Shown piece by piece: positions 7,335 through 18,712 of a stretch of DNA of 64,000 nucleotides; within the stretch, counting starts at the first letter, position 1; each line of letters starts with the position of its first letter. Both the position numbers and the translations under genes were made by a program. The DNA is taken from assembly GCF_006334915.2 (NCBI RefSeq), contig NZ_VDMA02000003.1, positions 62,001 through 126,000 of the forward strand, written 5' to 3'. The notes beneath the pieces are model-generated. The model searched no databases. It was not told the origin of the DNA and saw only the letters and a program-made list of their open reading frames with translations. This DNA comes from Microbispora catharanthi. Lineage in GTDB: Bacteria > Actinomycetota > Actinomycetes > Streptosporangiales > Streptosporangiaceae.

Positions 7335-8497
7335 GCGCGGCTCGCCCGCAGCCGGAAGCCACCGGCGGGAAGCGGGCCCGCCTCGACCCGCCCGCCGACG
7401 GCCCGCAGCCGCTCGGCCAGCCCGGACAGGCCGTTGCCCGGCTCCGCCGCGCTCTGCCCTGCCGTTCTTTGCCCCGGGCCGTTGTCGCGCACCTCCAGCC
7501 AGCCGTCTCCGAACAGCACCTCGCACCGCGTCGCGCCGCTGTGCCGGATCACGTTGGTGACTCCCTCCCTCAGGACGTACGCGAAGGGCTCGGCGAGTTC
7601 GGCCGGGACATGGTTCGCGGACGACGGCAGGACGGCGCTGATCCCGGCGGCCCGCAGCGCCGCGCGGGCCCCCGCCAGCTCGGCCGCGAGGGACGGCCGG
7701 CGGCGGCCGGACACGGTCAGGCGCACCTCGCTGTGCGCCTGCCGGGACAACCGCTCGACGTCGCGCAGCTCGGCCAGCGCGCGTTCCGGGTCGCCGCCGC
7801 TCTCCAGCACCCGGCGGGCCAGGCCGGTCTTCACGGTGATCGTGGTCAGGCTGTGCCCGAGCACGTCGTGGAGGTCCCTGGCCAGCCGGTCGCGCTCCGC
7901 CGCCGCGGCCAGCGCCGCGATCTCCTCGTGGGCCTGGCCGAGCTGGACGACGAACCGGATCAGCAGCGTCACGGCCACCGGGATCACGATCCCGGGGACG
8001 AGCCCGCCCACATGTCCCCAGGTGACGGGACCAGGGGCTACCCAGTGCGCGAGCACCTGAACCACCCAGGTCGCCAGCGCGAGCAGCACGCCCCAGCGGG
8101 CCGGGAGCAGCCAGGCCGCCACCGCGAGCACGAAGCTGAACACGCCGGCGTGGCCGAGGTAGAGCGGGCCGTTGCGCAGCAGGGCCGCCACGACCGCCAG
8201 TGCGAACAGCGTCCCGACGAGCAGGATCCGCCGCCGGGGCGGCAGGCGGACCCCGGCGACCATGGCGCCGAGCCAGCCCGCCGCGTACAGGAGCGTGGCG
8301 GCTCCGATCGCGATGCGCACGGCCGGGGCCTTCGGCCAGATCCCGTCCGGTCCCAGCGCCTCCCAGAGCGGCCAGAGCAGGAAGAGCGACAGCACGAGGA
8401 CGCCACGGACGTGGGCGGAACGGGACCCCGGCCGGGCCGGGTTCCACACCGGCCAGGCGGAACGCCCCCATACGCCCTGCTCGCCCACGTCAGTCAC
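7331..8497 (-). CDS. Sensor histidine kinase (HisKA_3, DesK/LiaS-like)
   Basis: A 388-residue membrane kinase. The N-terminal ~175 residues hold about five or six hydrophobic segments with almost no extracellular loops, so it probably senses a signal within the membrane. The dimerisation/phospho-acceptor helix ERDRLARDLHDVLGHSL has the histidine near residue 200. The N-box (REGVTNVIRHSGA, ~300) and G1 box (DNGPG) give the HATPase domain. The GTG at 8497 lies one base after the stop of the upstream permease gene. It would phosphorylate the regulator encoded directly downstream. Confidence 0.92.
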   Translation of the reverse strand: MTDVGEQGVWGRSAWPVWNPARPGSRSAHVRGVLVLSLFLLWPLWEALGPDGIWPKAPAVRIAIGAATLLYAAGWLGAMVAGVRLPPRRRILLVGTLFALAVVAALLRNGPLYLGHAGVFSFVLAVAAWLLPARWGVLLALATWVVQVLAHWVAPGPVTWGHVGGLVPGIVIPVAVTLLIRFVVQLGQAHEEIAALAAAAERDRLARDLHDVLGHSLTTITVKTGLARRVLESGGDPERALAELRDVERLSRQAHSEVRLTVSGRRRPSLAAELAGARAALRAAGISAVLPSSANHVPAELAEPFAYVLREGVTNVIRHSGATRCEVLFGDGWLEVRDNGPGQRTAGQSAAEPGNGLSGLAERLRAVGGRVEAGPLPAGGFRLRASRA

Positions 8498-8498
8498 C

Positions 8499-9208
8499 CT
8501 AGGCCCGAGCGGTGTCGCGGCGATACCGGACGACCACGGCGGCGCCCAGCACGAGCGCGTACAGCGCCAGGACCAGCGCCGCCTGCCAGCTGTCACCGCC
8601 GAGCGCGGTGGCGTGCCCGACCTGCGCGAGCCAGTAGCTCGGCAGGACCTTGGCCACCGTCGCGAGCGCCTGCGGGAACGTGCTCACCGGGATGAACAGC
8701 CCGCCGACGAAGCTGAGCAGCAGCACCACCGCCCCCTGGTACGCCTGCAGGTTCTGGGCGGTGGCGAACTGGCCGATCAGCAGGCCGAGCAGCGCGAACG
8801 GCACCGTGCCCGCCCACACGCCGAGCACGGCCACCGCCCACCCGCCGGGAGACAGGTGCACCCCGCTGACAAGCGCGGCGACCAGCGACACCCCGGCCAC
8901 CGGCGGCAGCGCCACAACCATCGCCACCGACGCCTTGGCCAGCAGGTAGCCGCTTCCGCTGAGCGGGGTCAGCCGCAACTGGCGCTGCCAGCCGATGCCG
9001 CGCTCCACCGCCGTGCGCGCACCGACGTCGAGTGCCGCCTTCATCGCCCCGAACGCCGCCACGCCACCCATGACGTACGACGCGGGAGCCCCCTGGTCGA
9101 TGAAACGGTCGGCCATCAGCAGGTAGAGCCCCACCGGCAGGGCGACCGCGAACAACAGGAACTTGGCGTCCCGCAGGGTCCGCCTGATCTCGAACGTGAG
9201 GTATCCGG

Positions 9209-9212
<4 letters not shown>
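8499..9212 (-). CDS. ABC-2 type exporter permease
   Basis: A 237-residue permease with about six transmembrane helices, opening MTGYLTFEIRRTLRD, the common beginning of actinobacterial ABC-2 permeases. The loop with WQRQLRLTPLSGSGYLLAK is typical of the coupling region. Its ATG overlaps the ATPase stop as ATGA. With the ATPase it should form a dimeric exporter of a drug, lipid or peptide; the substrate is unknown. Confidence 0.9.
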
Positions 9213-11474
<2,262 letters not shown>

Positions 11475-11501
11475 CGAACCGCCTGACGAACCGCTCCCGC
11501 A

Positions 11502-11530
11502 GGGCCCGCTAGATCGGATCTAGCGGGCCC
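11502..11530. terminator. Hairpin after the GH10 gene
   Basis: GGGCCCGCTAGATC (11502-11515) and GATCTAGCGGGCCC (11517-11530) are perfect 14-bp complements around a single G; a few innermost pairs would open to form the loop. It sits 28 bp after the GH10 stop and 57 bp before the next gene, as expected of a terminator, although no T-run follows. Confidence 0.7.
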
Positions 11531-11586
11531 CGCCCCGCGCCTGGCGCCTCTTCCGTGAACGGCCGGACGAACGGAGACGACAAATC

Positions 11587-12573
11587 ATGCGAGACCTGGC
11601 AATAGAGACATCGGGGCTGGTCAAGACATTCGGCAAGAACCGCGCGGTGGACGGGCTCGACCTCACGGTGCCCGCGGGCACGGTGTACGGCGTGCTCGGC
11701 CCCAACGGGGCGGGGAAGACCACCGCGGTCAAGATGCTGGCGACCCTGCTGCGCCCGGACGGCGGCGAGGCCAGGGTGTTCGGCCACGACGTGCTGCGCG
11801 AGCCCGACGCCGTACGCAGCCGGGTGAGCCTGACGGGCCAGTACGCCTCGGTGGACGAGGAGATGACCGGGATGGAGAATCTGGTCCTGCTCGGCAGGCT
11901 GCTGGGCCACCGGAAGGCCGCCGCCAGGGACAGGGCCATGCGGCTGCTTGAGGCGTTCGGACTGACCGAGGCCGCCGGCCGGCAGGTCAAGAACTACTCG
12001 GGCGGCATGCGCAGGAGGCTGGACATCGCCGCCAGCATCCTCAACACGCCCGACCTGTTGTTCCTGGACGAGCCCACGACCGGCCTCGACCCGCGCAGCC
12101 GCAACCAGGTCTGGGACATCGTGAGGATCGTGGTCGCCCACGGCACGACCGTGCTGCTCACCACGCAGTATCTCGACGAGGCCGACCGGCTGGCCGGGCG
12201 CATCGCGGTCGTCGACCACGGCAGGGTCATCGCCGAGGGCACGCCCGGCGAGCTCAAGTCGTCGGTGGGCTCGGGGTCGGTGCACGTACGGCTGCGGGAC
12301 GCCGCGCAACGGCCCGAGGCTGAGCGGGTGCTGGCCGGGGAGCTGAACACCCAGGTTCACCTGGAGGCCGACCCCGTGGCCCTGACCGCCCGCATCGCCG
12401 GAGAGGACGCGGACGCCGGTGCGGAGCGGGCCTCGCGTGCCCTCGCCGCGCTGGCGGCGTCGGGCATCGTCGTGGACGACTTCTCCCTCGGCCAGCCCAG
12501 CCTCGATGAAGTCTTCCTGGCACTCACGGACAAGGCTCTCACCGACAAGGAAATGGAGGAGACGGCGGCATGA
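11587..12573 (+). CDS. DrrA-like drug exporter ATPase
   Basis: A 328-residue ATPase of the daunorubicin-resistance (DrrA) group. Walker A GPNGAGKT is at 38-45, the signature [10 protein letters not shown] near 138, Walker B reads [16 protein letters not shown], and the switch region is [11 protein letters not shown]. The C-terminal domain has the group's [15 protein letters not shown] motif. It would power efflux of a hydrophobic drug or lipid together with the next gene, whose ATG overlaps this stop (ATGA). The ATG at 11587 is preceded by GGAGACGAC. Confidence 0.93.
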   Translation: MRDLAIETSGLVKTFGKNRAVDGLDLTVPAGTVYGVLGPNGAGKTTAVKMLATLLRPDGGEARVFGHDVLREPDAVRSRVSLTGQYASVDEEMTGMENLVLLGRLLGHRKAAARDRAMRLLEAFGLTEAAGRQVKNYSGGMRRRLDIAASILNTPDLLFLDEPTTGLDPRSRNQVWDIVRIVVAHGTTVLLTTQYLDEADRLAGRIAVVDHGRVIAEGTPGELKSSVGSGSVHVRLRDAAQRPEAERVLAGELNTQVHLEADPVALTARIAGEDADAGAERASRALAALAASGIVVDDFSLGQPSLDEVFLALTDKALTDKEMEETAA

Positions 12574-13415
12574 GTGCCACGACCACCGAGACCGGCACGT
12601 CCTTCGTCCCCGCGGCCGACACGCTGGGCGCGGTGCTGGCCCCCGGGGCACGCCCGCCGCGCCCCGGCGCCCTGTCGGCCTCGCTGACCTTCGGCTGGCG
12701 GGCGATGCTGAAGATCAAGCACGTGCCCGAGCAGCTGTTCGACGTCACCGCGTTCCCGATCATGATGACGTTGATGTTCACCTACCTTTTCGGCGGTGCG
12801 CTGGCGGGCTCGCCGACGGAGTATCTGCAGTTCCTGCTGCCGGGCATCATGGTGACGAGCGTGGTCATGATCACGATGTACACCGGGGTCGAGGTCAACA
12901 AGGACATCGAGAAGGGCGTCTTCGACCGTTTCCGCACGCTGCCGATCTGGCGGCCGTCGACCATGGTCGGCTACCTGCTCGGCGACGCGTTCCGCTACAC
13001 GATGGCCGCGACGGTCATCCTCGTGGTCGGCCTGGTGCTGGGCTTCCGCCCGCAGGGCGGGGTCGTCGGCGTGCTGGCCGCGATCGCGCTGCTGGTGGTC
13101 TTCTCGTTCGCGTTCTCGTGGATCTGGACGATGTTCGGGCTGCTGCTGCGCAGCGAGAAGTCGGTGATGGGGGTCAGCATGCTGGTGCTGTTCCCGCTCA
13201 CCTTCCTCAGCAACGTCTACGTGGACCCGCAGACCATGCCGGGCTGGCTGCAGGCGTTCGTCGGAGTCAACCCCATCTCCCACCTGGTCACCGCGGCGCG
13301 TTCGCTGATGGCGGGCAGTCCGGACGCCGGGGAGATCACTTGGGTGCTGGTCTGCGGCGCGGTGTCGATCGTGGTCTTCGGCGCGCTGACCATGCGCCTC
13401 TACAACCGCAAATAG
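12570..13415 (+). CDS. DrrB-like ABC-2 permease
   Basis: A 281-residue integral membrane protein with six predicted helices. The conserved segments of the DrrB group are present: [19 protein letters not shown] at the first helix, [17 protein letters not shown] in the coupling loop, and [18 protein letters not shown] near the C-terminus. The N-terminal ~45 residues are proline- and glycine-rich and cytoplasmic. Partner of the overlapping ATPase gene. The stop is one base from the convergent AAA/TPR gene, with no hairpin between them. Confidence 0.93.
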   Translation: MSATTTETGTSFVPAADTLGAVLAPGARPPRPGALSASLTFGWRAMLKIKHVPEQLFDVTAFPIMMTLMFTYLFGGALAGSPTEYLQFLLPGIMVTSVVMITMYTGVEVNKDIEKGVFDRFRTLPIWRPSTMVGYLLGDAFRYTMAATVILVVGLVLGFRPQGGVVGVLAAIALLVVFSFAFSWIWTMFGLLLRSEKSVMGVSMLVLFPLTFLSNVYVDPQTMPGWLQAFVGVNPISHLVTAARSLMAGSPDAGEITWVLVCGAVSIVVFGALTMRLYNRK

Positions 13416-13416
13416 G

Positions 13417-16400
13417 TCACAGGCGCCAGGTGATCTCGTGGTCGGGCTGGTAGCGGCAGGTGGCGCCGGTGGAGACGGCGGCGCGCAGATGGGCGGCCAT
13501 CGCGGGATGAAGCCGGTCGAGCTTGCGCAGCACGTCGCGGATTCGGGCGGTGACGGCCTTGCGGGCGCGCTCGGCCTCGTCGCCGAGGCGGCGGTCGCGC
13601 CCGCCGAGCCCGGAGGCGGAGCGCAGCTCGGTCAGCAGGGCCGCCCGTTCCCTGTCGAACTCGGCCGCCCGGCCGTCGTCTCCCCGCTCGGCCGCCCGGT
13701 CGATCTCCTCGTCGAGCAGGGCGAGCCGGTGCCGGTATCGCGCCTTGGCCTCCTCGTCGAGGACCGCGTCGCCGCCCATCCCCCGGGCGGCGACGACGAG
13801 CTCCCCGCCCTCCGGGGCGAGCAGCCGTACGGCGGGCAGGTCGGCCCCGGGGTGGTGCAGCAGGCAGTGGAGGTCGCGCAGACCCTTGGCGTCGGGCAGG
13901 TGGACGGTGTGACCGCCGAACCCCAGGGTCCAGACCGCGCCGTCCCGCCGGAACTCGGCTCCGGTGCCGGGCGTACGACTCCTGCGGACGCGCTCCAGAA
14001 CATGCCGCATGCCAAGCCGGCGTGCTTCGCCCTCCACGTCGTCCAGCAGCTTCCCGGCCTCCTCCGCGTCGCCCGGGCGGCCCCGGCGCAGCAGCGCCTC
14101 ACCGAGATGCGCCCGCGCCTCGACGGACCACGGGCGGGCGAGGAGCAGCTCGGCGGAGTGCCAGGCGGCGGTGAACCCGTCGACCGCCTCGTCCCAGCGT
14201 TCCTGCGCCGCGTCGACGAGAGCCCGCAGGAGGACCACCGGGCCGCCGATGTCCCAGCCGTACATCGACACCGCCCAGTTGCCGAGGTAGGGGTCGAGCT
14301 CGGCCCGCGCCTTCTCGCACAGCTCCGGGTCGCGCGACCACGCGGCGACCATGGCCTGGAACCGCAGCCACAGGGGCTGTATCGAGCGCCGCGGCTCGCC
14401 TCTGGCCAGGGTGTCGCGCAGGTGGCGCAGCGCGGTCGCGCCGTCTCCCCTTCGCAGCGCGGTCATCGCCTCCAACAGCCCCGGGCAGGGGTGCCGGCTC
14501 CTGCGCAGCGCGCGGTGGATCTCGTCCAGGCCGTCGTCGCGGCCCTGGAGCATCCGCACCGCCCAGCGGTGGTGGTCCAGCATGTACGCGAAGTGGTCGT
14601 GCCCGTGCTCGAACCGGGCGAGCTCGTCGAGCAGGGTCTCCGCCTGGCCGAAGTCGCCCGTGAGCGCGGCGATGATGCTGCGGTCGCTGGCCGTGGCCAT
14701 GTCGATGCGCGGCAGGTCGGCGCGGCCGCCGAGCGCGACGAACTCGCGGAACTGGCCGAGATAAGCGGGGTCGCCCTGCTCGAGCAGAGCCACCCAGCGC
14801 AACGCGGCGGCGATGCTCTCCATCGCCACGTCGCCGGTGCGGCGGGCCAGGGTCAGCAGCTCGCCGGTGAGCGCCGCCCTCTCCGGTGCGGTGCCCAGGC
14901 CCCAGATGGCGTCGTGGAAGGCCCACAGACTGAAGGCAAGCGCCTCGTCGTCCTCGCCGCGCCGGGCGAGCAGCGCCACATGGATGGCCAGCTCCCGCGC
15001 GAGGTGGTCGAGGGAGAGCTCCTCGCCGGGAGGGCGGCCGTCCCGGACCAGCTCGCCGTGCGCCTCCCGCAGCAGGTCGGCGACCAGCGGGCCGCCGTCG
15101 CCGCCACAGGCCGCGTAGACGGACAGCGCCACCCGGGCGACCAGCTCGGGCTCGCCGGTCTCCCGCGCGACGGCGGCCGCCTCCTCGAACGCACGCCGGC
15201 CGCCGTCGCCATCGTCCCCGTGGGAGAGCTCGCGGCCGAGTTCGAGTGCGACCACGACACGCCGGCGCGGCTCACCGGCGACGGCGGCCAGTTCGAGCGC
15301 CCTGCGGTAGTGCCCGAGCGCCTCCTCGCCGGCCAGGCGAGCGGCCGCGTCACGGGCCGCGGCGAGCAGCCGGTCCACCGCGCGGGCCGGCTCGACGTGG
15401 TGACCGGCGAGGTAGGCGTGCCGGGCCACGTCGGCGGGGAGCACATGCTCGGCGAGGGCGGGCGATCGGTCGACGGCGTGGACGACCGCGGCGTGCCGCC
15501 GGGACGCCGCCTTCTCGTCGAGAGACTCGTAGAGCGTCTGGCGCACCAGGTCGTGCACGAACGCGAACTCCTCCCCGCCCCGTGCCTCCCCGCCCCTCGC
15601 TACCACGAGCCGGGCGGCCACCGCCTGGTCGAGCAGCCGTTCCACCTGAAGAACGGGAACGGCGGCGACGGCGGCCAGCACCTGGCGATGGAATTCACGC
15701 CCGAGCAGCGCGGCGGTGACGAGAAGGTCCACGACCGGCGCGGGCAGCAGGGACAGCCGGCGCAGCAGGGTGTCGCGGACACCGGGAGCGATCGTGGTGA
15801 CGGAACCGCCGCTGCGCCACAGCCGCGCCGTCTGCTCCACGAAGAAGGGGTTGCCGCCGGTGCGCCGGTGCACCTCGGCGACGAGGTCGGCGGACGGGTT
15901 CCGGCCGGCGGCGCGGGTCATCAGCGCGCCGACCTCCTCGCGTTCGAGCCCGGTCAGGGTGACCGTGGTCGCCCGCGCCACGAGCGGCAGCACGAGGGGC
16001 CGCAGCGGATGGTCCGCCGACTCCACCTCCACGTCGCGGTAGGTGCCCATCAGCAGCATCCGCTCGAACCAGGTGTGCTGGGCCGCGAACTCCAGCAGCC
16101 TGAGCGACGCGGCGTCCGCCCAGTGGAGGTCTTCGAGCACGACCACCAGGGGACGGCTCTGCGACACCGCCACCAGGGCGCTCGTCACCGCGTCGTACAG
16201 CCGGAAGCCCTCGGCCGCGTCGGCGCTCGGCGACTCGCCCAGCAGCGCGGGCAGTCCGGCGCCCGCGGCGTCCTCGGCCGCCGCCCACTCCTCGGGCGCG
16301 GCGCACCGCCGCAGCCCGCGCAGGATCTGCACCCAGGGCCAGTAGCCCGGGGCGCTGTCGGAGTCCCAGCACGATCCGCTGAGGACCAGCGCGCCCAGAC

Positions 16401-16587
16401 GCCTGGCCTCCTCGGCCGCGCTGGTGACGAGCGTGGTCTTGCCGATGCCGGCCTCACCGGCGACCAGCGTCAGGCCGCCGTGGCTGCCGACCGCCCGTGC
16501 GATCTCGGCGCGCAGCATCGCGGCAGGATGCTCCCTGCCGATCAGCTCGGTGCCGATCAGTCCAGTGCTCGCGCCGTCGATTCGCAT
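13417..16587 (-). CDS. Large AAA ATPase with TPR-like repeats, regulator-like
   Basis: A 1056-residue STAND-like protein. Residues ~15-60 hold LIGREHPAAML and Walker A GEAGIGKTT (44-52); Walker B is LVVVLEDLHWAD near 150, followed by the arrangement of the AAA_16/LuxR-type activator ATPases. Residues ~400-880 are leucine/alanine-rich helical repeats. The last ~180 residues are a domain often seen at the end of such actinobacterial proteins (VWTLGFGGHTVHLPDAKGLRDL, and later GLGGRDRRLGDEAERARKAVTARIRDVLRKL), which replaces the LuxR HTH and may be winged-helix-like. It is probably a nucleotide-dependent signalling switch; the target is unknown. The ATG at 16587 starts just before the ATPase domain. 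Confidence 0.85.
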   Translation of the reverse strand: MRIDGASTGLIGTELIGREHPAAMLRAEIARAVGSHGGLTLVAGEAGIGKTTLVTSAAEEARRLGALVLSGSCWDSDSAPGYWPWVQILRGLRRCAAPEEWAAAEDAAGAGLPALLGESPSADAAEGFRLYDAVTSALVAVSQSRPLVVVLEDLHWADAASLRLLEFAAQHTWFERMLLMGTYRDVEVESADHPLRPLVLPLVARATTVTLTGLEREEVGALMTRAAGRNPSADLVAEVHRRTGGNPFFVEQTARLWRSGGSVTTIAPGVRDTLLRRLSLLPAPVVDLLVTAALLGREFHRQVLAAVAAVPVLQVERLLDQAVAARLVVARGGEARGGEEFAFVHDLVRQTLYESLDEKAASRRHAAVVHAVDRSPALAEHVLPADVARHAYLAGHHVEPARAVDRLLAAARDAAARLAGEEALGHYRRALELAAVAGEPRRRVVVALELGRELSHGDDGDGGRRAFEEAAAVARETGEPELVARVALSVYAACGGDGGPLVADLLREAHGELVRDGRPPGEELSLDHLARELAIHVALLARRGEDDEALAFSLWAFHDAIWGLGTAPERAALTGELLTLARRTGDVAMESIAAALRWVALLEQGDPAYLGQFREFVALGGRADLPRIDMATASDRSIIAALTGDFGQAETLLDELARFEHGHDHFAYMLDHHRWAVRMLQGRDDGLDEIHRALRRSRHPCPGLLEAMTALRRGDGATALRHLRDTLARGEPRRSIQPLWLRFQAMVAAWSRDPELCEKARAELDPYLGNWAVSMYGWDIGGPVVLLRALVDAAQERWDEAVDGFTAAWHSAELLLARPWSVEARAHLGEALLRRGRPGDAEEAGKLLDDVEGEARRLGMRHVLERVRRSRTPGTGAEFRRDGAVWTLGFGGHTVHLPDAKGLRDLHCLLHHPGADLPAVRLLAPEGGELVVAARGMGGDAVLDEEAKARYRHRLALLDEEIDRAAERGDDGRAAEFDRERAALLTELRSASGLGGRDRRLGDEAERARKAVTARIRDVLRKLDRLHPAMAAHLRAAVSTGATCRYQPDHEITWRL

Positions 16588-16646
16588 GCCGACTCGAAGG
16601 TATCCGCCCGCTCCGACAATTTCCGGCGTCCGGCGCCGGCAGACGC

Positions 16647-17438
16647 TCAGCCGAAGAACTTCGTGAGGATCTGCGCCAGCGCCGCCGGCCGGTGCAGCAC
16701 CCCGTGGTCCTCTCCGGGCATCACCAGGAGTTCGGCGCCGGGCACGGTCGCCGCGACGGCCTTCGTGCCCTCCGCCAGGTTCGGCGCGGTCTGATCGCCG
16801 TACACCGCCAGCACCGGCACGCCGATCCCGGCGAGCCGGTCGAACGGCATCACCTGCCAGGGCGCGCTGACCAGCACGTCGTACGGCAGGCTCGGGGCCT
16901 TGTCGGCCAGGAACGCCCACTCCTCCCCGGCCTTCATCCCCGCGATCGCCTCGGTCGGGACCCCGACCGCCTCGTGGAGGAACAGCTCCACCGCGCCGTC
17001 GCGGTCACCGGCGGCCACCACGGCCTTGAGCCGGTCGTAGATGTCGGCCGCCGGCCTCGGCTGGTTCTCGTCGGCGCAGTACGGCGGCTCGTAGACGGCC
17101 ACCCGGTCGATCGGCAGCCCGCGCATGGCCCCCTCCAGCACGAGGACGGCGCCCGAGGAGTGCCCGAACACCGAGGCCCGGCCGCCCACGTGTTCGATGA
17201 CGGCCGCCAGGTCGTCGATCTCGTTGGCGACCTGGTAGTCGTCGCTCTTGTCGTCGCTGCCCACCCGGCCTCGCCGGTCGTAGGTCACGACGGTGAACGC
17301 CGGCGCGAGTTCGGCGCCGAGCCCGGCCACGGTCGAGCGGTCGTTGAACGCGCCGCCGACGAGGATCACCGGCGTGCCCTGGCCGATCGCGTCGACGGCG
17401 AGGATCGTGCCGTCCTTGGACGTGATGTTCTCGGTCAT
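16647..17438 (-). CDS. Alpha/beta hydrolase
   Basis: A 263-residue alpha/beta hydrolase. ILVGGAFNDRS supplies the oxyanion region, VFGHSSGAVL carries the nucleophilic serine near residue 92, LAVYGDQTAPN the acidic residue, and MPGEDHGVLHRP the histidine. The family is widespread in actinobacteria, usually annotated only as hydrolase. It sits 21 bp downstream of the RibD-type reductase gene and is likely co-transcribed with it. The pair is divergent from the HxlR regulator at 18203, which suggests induction by a small reactive compound. Confidence 0.88.
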   Translation of the reverse strand: MTENITSKDGTILAVDAIGQGTPVILVGGAFNDRSTVAGLGAELAPAFTVVTYDRRGRVGSDDKSDDYQVANEIDDLAAVIEHVGGRASVFGHSSGAVLVLEGAMRGLPIDRVAVYEPPYCADENQPRPAADIYDRLKAVVAAGDRDGAVELFLHEAVGVPTEAIAGMKAGEEWAFLADKAPSLPYDVLVSAPWQVMPFDRLAGIGVPVLAVYGDQTAPNLAEGTKAVAATVPGAELLVMPGEDHGVLHRPAALAQILTKFFG

Positions 17439-17459
17439 GTCTGTCAGCCTTCCAGGGGT

Positions 17460-18104
17460 CTACCGTCGTGTGAAGGTCATGTGGGTGACGCCGCTCGGGG
17501 TGGTCACGGACTCGATGCGGAAGCGCTTCTCGAGTCCTTCGAGCCCGTCCCACAGGCGTTCGCCACGGCCCAGGATGATCGGGACGACGGCGATGTGCAT
17601 GTGGTCGATCAGGTCGGCGGCCAGGAACTGGCGGACGGTGCTCGGCCCGCCGCCGATCCGCACGTCGAGGCCGCCCGCGGCCTCGCGGGCCTGACGCAGC
17701 GCCTCTTCCGGCGTGGCGTCGATGAAGTGGAACGTGGTGCCGCCCTCCATCTCCACCGAGGGCCGGGTGTGGTGGGTCAGGACGAAGACCGGCGTGTGGA
17801 ACGGCGGGTTCGGCCCCCACCATCCGCTCCATTCGTGGTCCTCCCACGGGCCGCGCTGGGGGCCGAACTTGTTGCGGCCCATGATCTCCGCGCCGATGCC
17901 CGCGTCCCACGTACCGGCGACGGCGTCGTCGACCCCGGTGCTGCCGCCGGTCTTCCCCTGCATGGCCTGGAGGGTCCGGGTCGTGAAGAACCACTCGTGG
18001 AGCCGCCCGCCTGCGTGGCCGAACGGCTCGTCCAGGCTCTGCCCCTCGCCCGTGGCGAAGCCGTCCAGAGAGACGGAGAAATTGTGCACTCTGACACGAG
18101 ACAT
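17460..18104 (-). CDS. Dihydrofolate reductase-family (RibD C-terminal) protein
   Basis: A 214-residue protein of the bifunctional deaminase-reductase C-terminal family: N-terminal VHNFSVSLDGFATGEG, central GRNKFGP and PVFVLTHHTRPS, and C-terminal DVRIGGGPSTVRQFLAADLIDHMHIAVVPIILGRGERLWDGL. The family binds NADPH, but most stand-alone members have no known substrate and are not true folate enzymes. AGGAG precedes the ATG at 18104, which was preferred over one 24 nt upstream. It is divergent from an HxlR regulator and probably repressed by it. Confidence 0.9.
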   Translation of the reverse strand: MSRVRVHNFSVSLDGFATGEGQSLDEPFGHAGGRLHEWFFTTRTLQAMQGKTGGSTGVDDAVAGTWDAGIGAEIMGRNKFGPQRGPWEDHEWSGWWGPNPPFHTPVFVLTHHTRPSVEMEGGTTFHFIDATPEEALRQAREAAGGLDVRIGGGPSTVRQFLAADLIDHMHIAVVPIILGRGERLWDGLEGLEKRFRIESVTTPSGVTHMTFTRR

Positions 18105-18143
18105 TGCTGATCTCCTGTATCCGACCACTGCTTGCGGATTGCA

Positions 18144-18173
18144 ACTACTAAGATTGAGCGTAGACTAGGTAGT
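18144..18173. promoter_or_regulatory. Imperfect inverted repeat, candidate HxlR operator
   Basis: ACTACTAAG (18144-18152) and CTAGGTAGT (18165-18173) are inverted repeats matching at 7 of 9 positions, 12 bp apart, in the 98-bp region between the divergent RibD-type and HxlR genes. HxlR-family dimers bind such spaced palindromes, so autoregulation and control of the neighbour are plausible. Confidence 0.4.
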
Positions 18174-18202
18174 GGCAAAACGCAATCAGTTGGAGGTCGG
18201 TC

Positions 18203-18712
18203 ATGCGAGACGAGCCGCGGTCAGGATGTGCGATCAACGCGGCAGTGGAGGCGTTCGGAGACAGATGGAGCCTCATCGTCCTGCGCGACGTGGTCTTCGG
18301 CGGGCGCCGGCACTTCCGTGACCTGCTCGCCAACTCCGAGGAGGGTATCGCGTCGAACATTCTCAGCAGCCGCCTCAAGGCCCTCGTCGCCGGAGGCCTG
18401 CTGAGCCACGAGGAAGCGGGGCGAGGACGGCGAGGGACCTACAGCCTCACCGAGGCGGGCATCCAGACGGTTCCGGTCATGGTCGCGCTCGGCTCCTGGG
18501 GCCTGCGCCATCGGCCGACGACACCGGAGCTGACCATCCGGGCGCGACTGCTGGAGGAGGGCGGCCCGCCCCTCTGGGAGGACCTGATGGACGAACTGCG
18601 CGAGGCGCACCTGGGCATCCCCCGCCCCGACCCCGATCGCCCCCGCGCCTCCCAGCTGCTCCAGGATGCGTACGAACGGGTCCTGGCGACGTCATCGACA
18701 ATGGAGACGTGA
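18203..18712 (+). CDS. HxlR-family transcriptional regulator
   Basis: A 169-residue winged-helix regulator. The family signature is clear: GCAINAAVEAFGDRWSLIVLRDVVFGGRRHFRDL, then ISNILSSRLK-type recognition helix (here ASNILSSRLKALVAGGLL) and the wing ending RGTYSLTEAG. Such proteins sense aldehydes, oxidants or other small electrophiles, often through a cysteine; here a cysteine lies near residue 9. GGAGG precedes the ATG. The stop overlaps the next gene as GTGA, so the cyclase-family protein is made from the same transcript. Confidence 0.92.
   Translation: MRDEPRSGCAINAAVEAFGDRWSLIVLRDVVFGGRRHFRDLLANSEEGIASNILSSRLKALVAGGLLSHEEAGRGRRGTYSLTEAGIQTVPVMVALGSWGLRHRPTTPELTIRARLLEEGGPPLWEDLMDELREAHLGIPRPDPDRPRASQLLQDAYERVLATSSTMET

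Noticed and set aside
13438-16794. A very long open frame (about 1100 codons) on the plus strand antisense to the AAA/TPR gene
   Set aside because: It has no recognisable domain and its composition (proline, glycine, arginine and valine) is that of an antisense reading of GC-rich DNA, whereas the minus-strand frame has clear Walker motifs.
18144-18173. Interpretation of the HxlR-region inverted repeat as a terminator
   Set aside because: The arms are short and imperfect, and the position is between divergent starts, which favours an operator.
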